NCBI RefSeq assembly: GCF_004354985.1 | Contig: NZ_SMSK01000001.1 | Span: 1,116,001-1,180,000 of the forward strand | Length of the DNA stretch: 64,000 nucleotides | Origin: Segetibacter sp. 3557_3 | Lineage (GTDB): Bacteria; Bacteroidota; Bacteroidia; Chitinophagales; Chitinophagaceae | Direction of reading: 5' to 3' | In this document: positions 35,527-45,446 of the stretch, piece after piece | Layout: every line of letters begins with the position of its first letter | How positions within the stretch are numbered: position 1 is the stretch's first letter | The notes under the pieces: generated by a model | What the model was told of the DNA's origin: nothing | Database searches by the model: none | What the model saw: only the letters and a program-made list of their open reading frames with translations | Position numbers and translations under genes: made by a program

Positions 35527-36999
35527 TCACTTACTAAAGCCAATAACCCGGTTCATGATGACCTCGGTACCGGGTGATATCAGCTGGTTAATTAAGAACG
35601 GGGCAAGACCAATCAACAATATTCCTGCAATCAGAAGAGCTGCCGCAAGCCTTTCATTCCACTTTGCATCAACCAGGTTTTCATAGGTACTGCTCATCGG
35701 ACCCATGATGGTTTTACCCGTTGCGCGTAAAATGTAAACCGCTGTAACAACAATAGATGCACACGCAAGTATGGTTGCCAACCGGTACCATTTATCGGGG
35801 TTTTGCCATGCCCCCATAAACACGGTCATTTCTGCTACAAAGCCGCTTAAACCCGGCAGCCCAAGCGAACATAAACCTGCGATCACAAATACGGTTGAAA
35901 TAAAGGGTGTAACCTTTAACAGTCCGCCGAGTTGCGCCAGCATTCTCGTATGGGTGCGGCTATAGATCATGCCGATTGCAGCGAAAAACAGCGCCGTCAT
36001 CAAACCATGCGATACCATTTGCAATACAGCTCCATTGATGGAAGTTTTGGTAAGCATACCGATACCTAGCAAAACAAATCCACAATGACTTACTGATGAA
36101 TAAGCGTTGATGTATTTAAGGTCGGTTTGCATCATGGTAGCGAAGGCGCCGTAAATGATCGCAATGGTTGCAAGTAAGATGATCACCCATGACCAGGCAT
36201 GTGCAGCATCGGGCATGAGGAACGTTGCAACCCGCAGGCAGCCATAGCCACCCAACTTCATTGAAATGCCTGCGAGAAACATCGATGCAGCAGTCGGCGC
36301 CGAAGCATGGCCATCAGGCACCCAGGTGTGAAAAGGAAAGAGCGCCGTAAAAACGCCAAATCCTAAAAACGCAAATGGGAAAAAGATTAACTGCACATCC
36401 CGGGCAATCGGATTTGCCGCAATCGCAAGAAGGTCAAACGTTCCCGTGTTGAAGTATATACCGGCAAGGCCGACAAACACAAGTGCTGAGCCGCCCATTA
36501 GCATTAATGCAAGTTTCATGGCGCTGTATTCTTTTTTGCCACTTCCCCATATGCCGATCAGCAAGAACTTTGGGATAACCGCAATTTCCAAAAAGAAAAA
36601 CAGGGTAAACAGGTCAAGCGAAATAAAGAATCCATAAGCACCAAGACTAAGCAGCATGAGCAAAAAGAAAAATTCTTTACTCAGTGTTTCGGTTGCCCAG
36701 GAAACAAGGACTCCCGCCAAGACAATACAAGCTGTTAATAATATCATGACCATCGATATTCCATCTACACCCACATGGTAGTTTATGGAAAGTGGTTCAA
36801 ACCAGCTACAAGCGTATTGAAAAGCCATCCCCTTAACTGCTATGTCCTCTTGTACAAACAGCAATAGCAGGTATACAACATACCCTGCCTGCAGTGCGGC
36901 ACCCGACAAAGCGATGTTGCGCACCTGTTTAAGACCCTTGCAAAAAAGAATTGCAAGCGCAGTAAGCAAAGGGAATATGATCAGCAGGGATAAAAGCAT
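35527..36999 (-). CDS. nuoM: NADH-quinone oxidoreductase subunit M
   Basis: 490 aa with about 14 membrane segments. The conserved Glu is in FFLEIAVIPKFLLIG (about 136). PFHTWVPDGHASAPTAASMFLAG (about 223-245) and TDLKYINAYSSVSHCGFV (about 293-310) carry the channel lysine and histidine. It couples quinone reduction to proton translocation. A 107-bp gap to nuoL holds a GCCCGATA/TATCGGGC hairpin (37045-37068). Confidence 0.95.
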   Translation of the reverse strand: MLLSLLIIFPLLTALAILFCKGLKQVRNIALSGAALQAGYVVYLLLLFVQEDIAVKGMAFQYACSWFEPLSINYHVGVDGISMVMILLTACIVLAGVLVSWATETLSKEFFFLLMLLSLGAYGFFISLDLFTLFFFLEIAVIPKFLLIGIWGSGKKEYSAMKLALMLMGGSALVFVGLAGIYFNTGTFDLLAIAANPIARDVQLIFFPFAFLGFGVFTALFPFHTWVPDGHASAPTAASMFLAGISMKLGGYGCLRVATFLMPDAAHAWSWVIILLATIAIIYGAFATMMQTDLKYINAYSSVSHCGFVLLGIGMLTKTSINGAVLQMVSHGLMTALFFAAIGMIYSRTHTRMLAQLGGLLKVTPFISTVFVIAGLCSLGLPGLSGFVAEMTVFMGAWQNPDKWYRLATILACASIVVTAVYILRATGKTIMGPMSSTYENLVDAKWNERLAAALLIAGILLIGLAPFLINQLISPGTEVIMNRVIGFSK

Positions 37000-37044
37000 G
37001 GAAGATGAAGTTTGAATACTGGGCTGATACTACTATATCGGTCC

Positions 37045-37068
37045 GCCCGATAGTTGGTGATATCGGGC
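37045..37068. other. perfect 8-bp hairpin between nuoL and nuoM
   Basis: GCCCGATA, loop GTTGGTGA, TATCGGGC. There is no T run, so it may be an mRNA-stabilising or processing element rather than a terminator. Confidence 0.5.
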
Positions 37069-37105
37069 AGGGTGTTACAACCTTGGGTTGATCCTGATCC
37101 TGGTG

Positions 37106-39049
37106 CTACTTCCATAAGTAGATAAATATGATTGCAAGACCGGCGATACCTCCAAAAAAATAAAGCGTATAGTGTTGAAGTCGTCCCGACTGAACCCAAC
37201 GTATCGCGTTTGAGGTGGAGGCGGTGATGTATGCTAAGCCGTTTATGCAACCATCTACCACATTTCTATCGAACCATGCTGCAGGTCTCCCGGCAAATGG
37301 GAATATGATCTTCTTTGTAACAAATAAGTAGAGTTCGTCGACGTAAAACTTCTTGCTTGCAGCTTTATACACCAGGCCAAGACCTGCAGCAATGTTTGCA
37401 GCCCTGCCATCTCCGTGTTTAAACAGCTCTGCTGCAACAAGTATCGCAATTATTGAGAGCAGCACCGGCGGAACAGAAAACAGGGGATTAAAATGGGTTT
37501 CCAAGGGTCTTCCATCTGCGGTAACAAATTTTGAAAACGGCACCAAGCCCGCGGCAATGGTGCAAAGCGCCAATATCACGAGCGGAAGTTGCATGGTTAA
37601 GCTTCCCTCCTGTTGATGTGCCGTTGCCGGCTGTTTTGCATGTGTCGGGAAAGGTTGACTCCAGAAGATAGAAAAGTAAAGCCTGAACATATAGAACGCA
37701 GTAACCGCGGCGGTGAACAACCCGATCCCGTACACAAACAGGTTTTCGTTCCATGCCGTTAGCAAAATTTCCTCTTTGCTGAAAAACCCCGCAAATGGTG
37801 GTATTCCTGCAATTGCCAGGCAGGCTATTAAAAAGCAGGCATGCGTTACCGGCATCAGCTTTCGAAGGCCACCCATGTCGCGCATTTCGTTGCTGTGTAC
37901 ATAATGTATAACCGCTCCTGCGCAAAGAAACAGCAGCGATTTAAAAAAGGCGTGGGTAAACAGGTGAAACATGGAGGCCATGTAGCCCAGTCCATCTTCG
38001 CCGGACGTTTTTGAAAGTCCCTGCGAAAACATCATAAAGCCAATCTGCGACATGGTTGAATAAGCCAACACCCTTTTGATATCGGTTTGGGTACAGGCGA
38101 TAATGGCTGCTATAAGGGCTGAGGCTACACCCACCCAGGTCACCAGACTTAATACGGCGGAGTTCATTGAAAAAATAGGGAACAGCCGGGCAACGAGGTA
38201 AACCCCGGCAACTACCATGGTTGCAGCGTGGATCAGTGCCGATACCGGGGTAGGTCCCTCCATTGCGTCGGGTAGCCAAACATGCAGGGGAAACATGGCC
38301 GACTTACCCGCCCCGCCGATGAACACGAGCGTTAGCGCCCAGGTCAGTACAGATATGCCAAAAAAGGAGGCTGCTGTAATAGCAATAAACTCCGGGGATG
38401 CCGTATTGGTTAATCGTTCTACGAGGGTTGCAATGTCGAGACTGCCACCATAGAAGCCAAGGATCAGGATGCCAATAAGAAATCCGAAATCCGCAAACCG
38501 GGTTACGATAAACGCTTTTTTTGAGGCGGCTACTGCCGACGCTTTTTGGAAGTAAAAGCCGATCAGGAGGTACGACGAAACACCAACCAGCTCCCAAAAC
38601 ATATATACCTGGAAGATGTTAACCGAAAGTACCAGGCCCAGCATGGAAAAGGTAAAAAGAGAAAGGAATGCATAATAGGTGGTAAATCGTTCTTCACCTT
38701 TCATGTACCCCAGGCTAAACAGGTGCACCATTAGTGCAATAAAGGTTACCACAACAATCATCATAACCGAAATGGGGTCAAGCATGATCCCCATGTCTAT
38801 GGAGAGCCCCGGCGAAAATTGGAGCCAGGTATGTTTAAAAGCAGAAATGGGTTCATATACTCCGTTAACGTGGTTGGCACCAAAGAAGTATTGGAAGGCA
38901 GTTAGAAAAGAGAGTAACGTAGCCGCGAGCAAACCAGCTGTGCCGATCATCCCCGACGAACGGCCAAGGTATCGGCCGAACAATCCCAGCAATAGAAAAG
39001 TAACCAACGGAATTAGTGGTACCAGGATGACGTAAGTATAGCCTGCCAT
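37106..39049 (-). CDS. nuoL: NADH-quinone oxidoreductase subunit L
   Basis: 647 aa with about 16 membrane segments, including the long lateral-helix tail. FWELVGVSSYLLIGFYF (about 131), PLHVWLPDAMEGPTPVSALIHAATM (about 234-258), and the channel region TDIKRVLAYSTMSQIGFM (about 310) are all intact. It is the most distal proton pump of the arm. nuoK ends only 3 bp upstream. Confidence 0.96.
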   Translation of the reverse strand: MAGYTYVILVPLIPLVTFLLLGLFGRYLGRSSGMIGTAGLLAATLLSFLTAFQYFFGANHVNGVYEPISAFKHTWLQFSPGLSIDMGIMLDPISVMMIVVVTFIALMVHLFSLGYMKGEERFTTYYAFLSLFTFSMLGLVLSVNIFQVYMFWELVGVSSYLLIGFYFQKASAVAASKKAFIVTRFADFGFLIGILILGFYGGSLDIATLVERLTNTASPEFIAITAASFFGISVLTWALTLVFIGGAGKSAMFPLHVWLPDAMEGPTPVSALIHAATMVVAGVYLVARLFPIFSMNSAVLSLVTWVGVASALIAAIIACTQTDIKRVLAYSTMSQIGFMMFSQGLSKTSGEDGLGYMASMFHLFTHAFFKSLLFLCAGAVIHYVHSNEMRDMGGLRKLMPVTHACFLIACLAIAGIPPFAGFFSKEEILLTAWNENLFVYGIGLFTAAVTAFYMFRLYFSIFWSQPFPTHAKQPATAHQQEGSLTMQLPLVILALCTIAAGLVPFSKFVTADGRPLETHFNPLFSVPPVLLSIIAILVAAELFKHGDGRAANIAAGLGLVYKAASKKFYVDELYLFVTKKIIFPFAGRPAAWFDRNVVDGCINGLAYITASTSNAIRWVQSGRLQHYTLYFFGGIAGLAIIFIYLWK

Positions 39050-39052
39050 TAG

Positions 39053-39367
39053 TTAGAATTTAAGTTCGGCTGCAGATTCGATGTCGATTGATTTATGACT
39101 CCGGTAAAGGTTGATGATGATGGCAATTGCAACAGCGGCCTCAGCGGCAGCGATCGTAATGATGAATATGGTAAAGAATACACCATCCAGTTTACCGGGA
39201 TATAAGTATTTATTGAAAGCAATGAAATTGATGTTTACACTATTCAGCAACAGTTCTAATGCCATTAGCATAGTAATCATATTGCGGCGGGTAAACAGTC
39301 CGTACATACCAATAAAGAACAGGGCAGTACTTACAAAAAGGACATGGCTAAGTGGAACATCATACAT
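39053..39367 (-). CDS. nuoK: NADH-quinone oxidoreductase subunit K
   Basis: 104 aa with three membrane helices. GLFTRRNMITMLMALELLLNS (about 23-43) contains the buried Glu, and AAAEAAVAIAIIINLYR (about 72-88) the second conserved Glu. Nearly adjacent to nuoJ (1-bp gap) and nuoL (3-bp gap). Confidence 0.95.
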   Translation of the reverse strand: MYDVPLSHVLFVSTALFFIGMYGLFTRRNMITMLMALELLLNSVNINFIAFNKYLYPGKLDGVFFTIFIITIAAAEAAVAIAIIINLYRSHKSIDIESAAELKF

Positions 39368-39368
39368 A

Positions 39369-39980
39369 TTAAACCTCCTCGCTTATTAGATCCGGTTCAA
39401 CTACTCCGGGTGTGATCAACCGGGTTCCCGGTACATCCTGCGCAAACAGCATATCGGCCCCGGCGTTTTTGTTTGAAGGCGGCTTCATAGCAATTACAAT
39501 ACAACCTATCATCGCGGAAAGCAAAAGCATGCTCACCACTTCAAAGGGCAGGATATAGCCATTGTTGGTGGTGCTAAGCATTTGCGTACCAATTTCCGCC
39601 ACCGAAACATTGAATGCTTCCCCCGTTGGCGCAGCAAAGCCATGACCATAAACCAGGTTGTACGTAAAGGCAAACCCAAACAAAGTGGCGAGTAAAGCAA
39701 ACACCGTTCGCCTCATTATTGGTTTTGGGAGTTCTTTGCCGGACTCCTGGGTAAGGAAAATGGAAAAAATGATGAGGACGACAATGCCACCGACATAAAC
39801 GACAATTTGAACAGCAGCAATAAATTCAACCTGCATCCAAAAGTATAAACCCGCAATGCCCACCAAACAAAGTAAAAGCCAGATAGCGGATCGAAAAATC
39901 CGTTGGGACGTTACGGCAAGAATACCTGAGCCCAATATAACGGTAGAAATGGCATAGAATAAAACCTGTGATGCAGTCAT
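39369..39980 (-). CDS. nuoJ: NADH-quinone oxidoreductase subunit J
   Basis: 203 aa, five membrane helices in the first about 160 residues and a charged, soluble C-terminal tail. VQIVVYVGGIVVLIIFSIFL (about 57-76) is the family's central helix with the pi-bulge region. In operon with nuoI (54-bp gap) and nuoK. Confidence 0.93.
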   Translation of the reverse strand: MTASQVLFYAISTVILGSGILAVTSQRIFRSAIWLLLCLVGIAGLYFWMQVEFIAAVQIVVYVGGIVVLIIFSIFLTQESGKELPKPIMRRTVFALLATLFGFAFTYNLVYGHGFAAPTGEAFNVSVAEIGTQMLSTTNNGYILPFEVVSMLLLSAMIGCIVIAMKPPSNKNAGADMLFAQDVPGTRLITPGVVEPDLISEEV

Positions 39981-40034
39981 CTAAACTGGTTTATGTTCAC
40001 AATACGTATTCATTCAGGCGACCAGGTAACCGGG

Positions 40035-40511
40035 TTATTCTATTCCCTCCCTGATTTTGGAGCCCGGAAGATTCAATTTTTTGGTTAGCATACTGCGGTC
40101 GTAAACGCTGTGCTCAAACTTCTGTCCCATTTTGATGGCATCAGTAGGACAAGCCTCAACACAAAGGCCACACATGGTGCAAAGTTCAAGGTGATAAACA
40201 AACGTGTCCAGGGCTTTCTTTTTTTTGCCCTCTGGTGTTATGTCGAATTTCGTGACAATTTTAATGGTGGCATTAGGACAGGCAAGTTCACATGCGGTAC
40301 AGCCGGTGCAGGCATGCTCCCTATTCTCGTCATGTGGCATGATCACTTCACCCCGAAACCGATCTGCCATTACCAGGGTGTCCCTGTTATCAGGATACTG
40401 CTCCGTGATGATTTCTTTCGGATGAACAAAGTAATAGCCCGTACGTTTCATCCCGGTTAACAGTGACTTTGTGGCCCTGAAAATATCAACAATATAGTCT
40501 TTTAAAAACAT
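40035..40511 (-). CDS. nuoI: NADH-quinone oxidoreductase subunit I
   Basis: 158 aa from ATG at 40511; the frame is open upstream to 40634, where it would overlap nuoH, and that extension (serine/threonine/asparagine-rich) is not NuoI-like. Two ferredoxin-type 4Fe-4S motifs are present: CTGCTACELACP (about 68-79) and CTMCGLCVEACP (about 114-125). These hold clusters N6a and N6b that pass electrons to NuoB. Confidence 0.95.
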   Translation of the reverse strand: MFLKDYIVDIFRATKSLLTGMKRTGYYFVHPKEIITEQYPDNRDTLVMADRFRGEVIMPHDENREHACTGCTACELACPNATIKIVTKFDITPEGKKKKALDTFVYHLELCTMCGLCVEACPTDAIKMGQKFEHSVYDRSMLTKKLNLPGSKIREGIE

Positions 40512-40621
40512 GGCTAAGCGTATATTAGGTTCCTGATTGGTCGTCGCAGCGATCCCTTTTCTCCAACCGTTCAGCGGTTCGGTGTTATGTTGGTGAACAG
40601 CAGTGTAGCATTGGCAGTACG

Positions 40622-41698
40622 TTAGAAATGCCATTCAAAAATTGCAACTACAGTAGCCAACAGCAGGTTAAATAAACTGATGGGTAGTAAATACTTCCAC
40701 TCCAGGCTCAGCAATTGGTCCACCCGTAATCTCGGGAAGGTCCACCTGAACCACATCATCAGGAAAATCAATAAAAAAGTTTTTACAAAAAACCAGACTG
40801 ATGATGGAATATAATCCATGACATGGTTAAAGCCCTCCCAGCTGCCGATGTGCAAGGGCATCCACCCACCAAGAAAGAGTGTTGCACCAATCGCGCAAAC
40901 GATAAAGATATTGATGTACTCTGCGAGGAAAAACAGGGCGAACTTCATTCCTGAATATTCTGTGTGAAAACCTGCAGTAAGCTCCGACTCCGCCTCCGCA
41001 AGGTCAAAAGGTGCGCGGTTTGTTTCGGCAGTTGCAGCGATCATAAAGATTACAAAAGCGATCACTACAGGGATGTGCCCCTTGAAAAGCCACCATCCGT
41101 TTTGCTGCGCATTGATGATGTCGCCGATTTGCAAACTACCTGTGAGTACTACAATAGTAAGAATAGACAGCCCTGCTGAAAGTTCGTAACTCACAATTTG
41201 CGCCCCGCTGCGCATGGCGCCAAGTAGCGAATATTTGTTGTTGCTTGCCCAACCGGCCATTAATATACCAATAACAGAAAGCGAGGATATTGCAGTGATA
41301 TATAAAACCCCGATATTAATGTCCCATACCTGGAAGCCTCTCGCAAAAGCGATCGGTGCAAGCAAGAGCATGGCTACAATCATCACCACAAAAGGGGCGA
41401 GGTTAAACAACAATTTGTCCGCGCCATCGGGGGTTAGTCCCTCTTTTAAGATCAGCTTAAGCGTGTCGGCAGAGGTTTGAAAAATGCCCATTGGTCCTAC
41501 CCTGTTTGGACCCAGCCGTATTTGCATGTGTGCGGCTACTTTTCTTTCCATCCATACCAGTACAAGTCCGAGTACTGCGAAGAGCGTTATGGCAAGCAAC
41601 ATTACAATAGCACATTCGATTACCAATACCCAGGTGCCGGTAAAATTCCGGACCAGCCAGGTTTGTATCGAATTGGTTATACCTTGTAAACTAAACAA
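40622..41698 (-). CDS. nuoH: NADH-quinone oxidoreductase subunit H
   Basis: 358 aa with about 8 membrane helices. WMERKVAAHMQIRLGPNRVGP (about 49-69) is the classical NuoH signature lining the quinone chamber, and RAPFDLAEAESELTAGFHTEYSGM (about 228-251) the second. It follows the repeat-rich gap after nuoD. Confidence 0.96.
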   Translation of the reverse strand: MFSLQGITNSIQTWLVRNFTGTWVLVIECAIVMLLAITLFAVLGLVLVWMERKVAAHMQIRLGPNRVGPMGIFQTSADTLKLILKEGLTPDGADKLLFNLAPFVVMIVAMLLLAPIAFARGFQVWDINIGVLYITAISSLSVIGILMAGWASNNKYSLLGAMRSGAQIVSYELSAGLSILTIVVLTGSLQIGDIINAQQNGWWLFKGHIPVVIAFVIFMIAATAETNRAPFDLAEAESELTAGFHTEYSGMKFALFFLAEYINIFIVCAIGATLFLGGWMPLHIGSWEGFNHVMDYIPSSVWFFVKTFLLIFLMMWFRWTFPRLRVDQLLSLEWKYLLPISLFNLLLATVVAIFEWHF

Positions 41699-42338
41699 AA
41701 AGGAAAATTAAAAAGTCAAAAGTCAAAATTAAAAATGCAAAATTAAAAACTCGTTTGTTCTCAATATTAAACCTGGTCTCCGATTGACATCCCGCAAGAA
41801 AAAAGGGCGAGTTGCAAATAATTCAAAATTAAAAATGCAGAATGTAAAATTTGGTTTTTGCTCTTCAGTAAACCTGGTCTCCGATTGACATCCCGGAAGG
41901 AAAGGGGGCGAGTTGCAAATAATTCAAATTAAAAATGCAAAATGTGGTTTATGCTCTTCAGTAAACCTGAGCCCCAATCAATACCCCGGCAAACACCAGT
42001 TGAATTGCACTGATAAATTCAAAATTAATAACTTGGTTTATGCTCTTCAGTAAACCTGAGCCCCGATCAACACTACGCCAAACACCAGTTGAATTGCATT
42101 ATGCGGTACAAGTGAGTGACACAACCGGAGTCGAATTATTATCCTCAGCCGGTCCCAAAAAAACTCCCCAAAAAACCCCATTGTTTTAAATTGTCCAAAA
42201 TTATCAATTCTTAACCTTACACTCACAATTCAAAATTCTGCACTCATAACTTACCTCCCATTCAACATTTAACATACAACATAATCAACTCATAACTCTA
42301 AACTCATAATTCTGCATTCATTATTCATAATTCTGCAT
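41699..42338. repeat. nuoD-nuoH junction: about four imperfect repeats where nuoEFG would be expected
   Basis: About 640 bp with no coding frame. A unit of roughly 95 bp repeats about four times from 41742 to 42090: AATGCAAAATGTGG, TTTATGCTCTTCAGTAAACC, TGGTCTCCGATTGACATCCC or TGAGCCCCGATCAACAC, then GCGAGTTGCA or CCAGTTGAATTGCA. Copies 1-2 and 3-4 form two subtypes. It ends in GCGGTACAAGTGAGTGACACAACC (42104-42127), which recurs at 62514. Short TCATAATTCTGCATT-type tandem repeats run from about 42220 to the nuoD stop. Confidence 0.85.
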
Positions 42339-43484
42339 TCACCTATCAATATCCGGGATGACCAGGTCCAAAGTTCCCATTGTAGCCATCAGGTCGCCGA
42401 TCTTACTGCCGCGTACCATATGGTTCAAAGCGGACAGGTTTGAAAATCCGGGTGACCTGAACTTGATCCGGTAAGGTGTTGTTCCGCCTTCACTAACAAT
42501 ATACACCCCCAGTTCACCCCGCGCAGTTTCCACCCTTGTATAAAACTCTCCTTTGGGCAGTTTCAGTACCGCTTTTGTTTTTGCCTGGTAGTCACCGGGC
42601 GGAATATTGTCGATCAATTGTTCAATGATGCGGATCGACTGCTTCATTTCTTTTACCCGAACGAGGTAGCGGCTAAAACAATCACCGCCAGTTTCAATGA
42701 TTTCGTCAAACTGCAGTTGGCTATAAATCTCATAGGGATAGATCTTCCTGATATCGCAGTGCACCCCGCTGCCACGACCAACAGGACCGGTACAGCCATA
42801 GGAAATCGCGTCTTCACAGGAGAGGTAACCTACACCTTTCATCCTGCTCTGGAAGATGATGTTACCCGTAACGAGTTCATCAACTTCGTCGATGTTGGAC
42901 TTAAACAGTTTTATAAAGTCTTTTACCTTCTGCTGAAACGTCGGGTGGATATCGGCCATCACGCCGCCGGGCACCATATAATTCATGGTCAGCCGTGCAC
43001 CACACGTTTGCTCCATTATTTCGTTGATCGTTTCCCGCTCGCGAAAAGCATAAAAAAAGGGCGTAAATGCACCAAGATCCATTGCCATTGCACCCCACCA
43101 GAGTTCGTGCGAGGCGATACGCGTAAGTTCATCCATGATTACCCTGATGTATTGTGCCCGCTCAGGAATGGCGATCTGCAAACCTTTTTCAACCGTCATC
43201 GCACATGCGTGATTATTGATGTGTGCAGAGAGGTAATCCATCCTGCTGGTCACATAAATAAACTGTCGGTAACTCAGGCTTTCGCACATTTTTTCAATCG
43301 ACCGGTGAATATAGCCCAGGTGAGGTTCCACATGTTTGACCGTTTCGCCTTCAAGCGTAATCACCAGGTGCAACACCCCATGCGTTGCCGGGTGCTGCGG
43401 ACCGATATTGATCACCAGCTCACCTTCACTACCGTCAGGAGTTAATAACCTTTCATCTTTTAATATTTCGGTTTGGCTATACAA
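42339..43484 (-). CDS. nuoD: NADH-quinone oxidoreductase subunit D
   Basis: 381 aa, separate from NuoC. INIGPQHPATHGVLHLV (about 26-42) with the quinone-site histidine, HLGYIHRSIEKMCE (about 56-69), and the conserved C-terminal DLVIPDIDR. It shapes the quinone-binding pocket with NuoB. A large open frame on the opposite strand (42618-43445) is a shadow. Confidence 0.96.
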   Translation of the reverse strand: MYSQTEILKDERLLTPDGSEGELVINIGPQHPATHGVLHLVITLEGETVKHVEPHLGYIHRSIEKMCESLSYRQFIYVTSRMDYLSAHINNHACAMTVEKGLQIAIPERAQYIRVIMDELTRIASHELWWGAMAMDLGAFTPFFYAFRERETINEIMEQTCGARLTMNYMVPGGVMADIHPTFQQKVKDFIKLFKSNIDEVDELVTGNIIFQSRMKGVGYLSCEDAISYGCTGPVGRGSGVHCDIRKIYPYEIYSQLQFDEIIETGGDCFSRYLVRVKEMKQSIRIIEQLIDNIPPGDYQAKTKAVLKLPKGEFYTRVETARGELGVYIVSEGGTTPYRIKFRSPGFSNLSALNHMVRGSKIGDLMATMGTLDLVIPDIDR

Positions 43485-44108
43485 CGGGAAAATTCAAAAT
43501 TAAAAATGCAAAATGTAAAATGGGTTCACGATATGCTTACCAACTCAATTTAAAAACGAGATCCGGATGCACGCCAACTAAAATGTATTCAAAGAAGCGC
43601 TCAAGATAATAGCACGACCAACACCCAGTCTCTTTTCCAACCATTTACAATTTGGCTTTCCTAAATACCTTAATACCCTATACCACAATACCCAATACCT
43701 GATTAAATATTTCTCTGCGTGACCTCTGCCGCTCCCCTTCTCTGCGGTTCCGCATTTGGCTCTCCTTAATACCCTATACCATAATACCCATTACCTCCTT
43801 TCCTATTAGCCAAATTGGCTCTCCTTAATACCCAATACCACAATACCCATTACCTAATCAAATATTTCTCTGCGTGACCTCTGCCTCTCCCCTTCTCTGC
43901 GGTTCCGCATTTGGCTTTCCTAAATACCCTACTACAATACACATTACCTAATCAAATATTTCTCTGCGTGACCTCTGCCTCTCCCCTTCTCTGCGGTTCT
44001 GTAAATTAACTCTCCTTAATACACAATACCATAATACCCAATACCTCCTTTCCTATCACCCAAATTGGCTTTCCTTGATCCCCTATACCATAATACCCAA
44101 TACCCAAC
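43485..44108. repeat. nuoC-nuoD junction: low-complexity and tandem repeats
   Basis: About 620 bp, noncoding. A 45-bp block ATTTCTCTGCGTGACCTCTG...CTTCTCTGCGGTTC occurs three times (about 43708, 43863, 43957). Around it TACCATAATACCCAATACC units and AATTGGCTCTCCTTAAT units alternate at least five times. Read on the minus strand this is the GCAGAGAAGGGGAGAGG/AGGTCACGCAGAGAAAT type of intergenic repeat. The nuo transcript would need to pass through it. Confidence 0.85.
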
Positions 44109-44558
44109 CTACAAACGTATCATGTTCACCGGGTCCTCGAAATCTTTGCGCAAGGGAAAACCTTCAAAATCATCGGTCAATATTAATCTACGCAAATCAG
44201 GGTGACCAATAAACTGAACTCCAAACAGTTCGTACACCTCGCGCTCATGAAATTCAGCAGTTCTCCATATATCAGATACTGTAGCAATTTGCGCATTGTC
44301 ACGTACCAGGTTTGCCTTAATCACAATTGTAAACCGATGTAACGTTGACGAAAGGTGGTACACCATCGTCATATGGGTTTTCCAATCGATGCAGGTGACA
44401 CAAAAAAGGTAATCGAATTCATGTTTCTTCCGTAGGAGCAGGGCGATGTCTTTCCAAGCACTGGCATCAACCAATATGTTGATCCATTCACCTGTTTCGT
44501 CGAAGCTCACGGCAGGCTCAATTCCAGATAAGATTGCTTTTACTTCTTCATTGGTCAT
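44109..44558 (-). CDS. nuoC: NADH-quinone oxidoreductase subunit C
   Basis: 149 aa. Family segments are [12 protein letters not shown] (about 49-60), the [16 protein letters not shown] line (about 106-121) and the C-terminal [16 protein letters not shown] (about 129-144). Its start overlaps the end of nuoB by 11 bp. Confidence 0.95.
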   Translation of the reverse strand: MTNEEVKAILSGIEPAVSFDETGEWINILVDASAWKDIALLLRKKHEFDYLFCVTCIDWKTHMTMVYHLSSTLHRFTIVIKANLVRDNAQIATVSDIWRTAEFHEREVYELFGVQFIGHPDLRRLILTDDFEGFPLRKDFEDPVNMIRL

Positions 44559-45105
44559 GGACAGATGTTTGCGCTTTTATCTGCTCCCTGGTAAGCCCGC
44601 TTTTTATCTTTTCCTGCAAAGCAATCAAGGCATGTAAAAGGGCTTCAGGCCGGGGCGGACAACCCGGGATATAAACGTCGACAGGGATGATGTGATCAGC
44701 TCCTTTGACCACCGAATAGGTGTTGTAGAAAAAGGGTCCCCCACTGATTGCACATGCCCCCATTGCTATTACGTATTTAGGGTCGGCCATCTGGTCGTAC
44801 AATCGTTTTAACACAGGTGCCATTTTGTTTACGATGGTACCTGCGATGATGATAACATCAGCCTGTCGCGGGGTTGCCCTTGCAACCTCGAAACCAAACC
44901 TCGAAAAATCATATTTAGCCGAAGCAACACTCATCATTTCGATACCGCAACAGCTGGTTGCAAATGTGAGTGGCCATAAAGAATTGGAGCGTGCCCAATT
45001 GATGATGTCCTGGAAAGTGGAGGCAATTATTCCACCGCCCTGGGTAGGAATCACCTGCCCGGGAAAGGCATTGTTCGTGTCCTGTATTTCTTTTCTTACA
45101 TCCAT
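44548..45105 (-). CDS. nuoB: NADH-quinone oxidoreductase subunit B
   Basis: 185 aa. The N2 4Fe-4S cluster ligands are CCGIEM (about 48-53), the single Cys in [11 protein letters not shown] (about 115-125) and GCPPRPEAL (about 147-155). It passes electrons to quinone. It overlaps nuoA by 10 bp and nuoC by 11 bp, so translation is probably coupled. Confidence 0.96.
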   Translation of the reverse strand: MDVRKEIQDTNNAFPGQVIPTQGGGIIASTFQDIINWARSNSLWPLTFATSCCGIEMMSVASAKYDFSRFGFEVARATPRQADVIIIAGTIVNKMAPVLKRLYDQMADPKYVIAMGACAISGGPFFYNTYSVVKGADHIIPVDVYIPGCPPRPEALLHALIALQEKIKSGLTREQIKAQTSVHDQ

Positions 45106-45446
45106 TTAAGGGCTCCTTTTTTATGCGCATATAAAAAGCCCATAAACAATATAAAAATGAAAATGAGGATTTCGATCAGCGCGGCAATACCGATCTTTTT
45201 AACCACTACTGCCCACGGGTACATGAAAATAAGTTCAACATCGAAGATGAGAAATAAAAGGGCGAAAAGATAGTAGCCCACATTGAACTGGTGCCAGGGT
45301 GATGTTTTAACGGGGATACCGCATTCATAGGGCTGCCCTTTTTGCTTGTTGATGCTACCCTTATTAAATAGCCTGCCCAACAGGATTCCCCCGGCAGAAA
45401 AGACAATTGCAGCAATCGTTAAAACTATCAACGAGATGGGACCCAT
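45096..45446 (-). CDS. nuoA: NADH-quinone oxidoreductase subunit A
   Basis: 116 aa with three membrane helices. [11 protein letters not shown] (about 36-46) carries the conserved Glu and Cys, and [17 protein letters not shown] (about 62-78) is the second hallmark. First gene of the nuo operon. A possible promoter with TTTG and TAAGATTT boxes lies on the minus strand about 50-90 bp upstream. Confidence 0.95.
   Translation of the reverse strand: MGPISLIVLTIAAIVFSAGGILLGRLFNKGSINKQKGQPYECGIPVKTSPWHQFNVGYYLFALLFLIFDVELIFMYPWAVVVKKIGIAALIEILIFIFILFMGFLYAHKKGALKWM

Noticed and set aside
40512-40634. Longer nuoI start
   Set aside because: The extra 41 residues overlap nuoH and do not look like a NuoI N-terminus.
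41742-42090. CRISPR array in the nuoD-nuoH gap
   Set aside because: About 95-bp units repeat throughout, with no unique spacers of fixed length.
42618-43445. 275-codon plus-strand open frame
   Set aside because: It lies wholly inside nuoD on the opposite strand, and nuoD is clearly the real gene.
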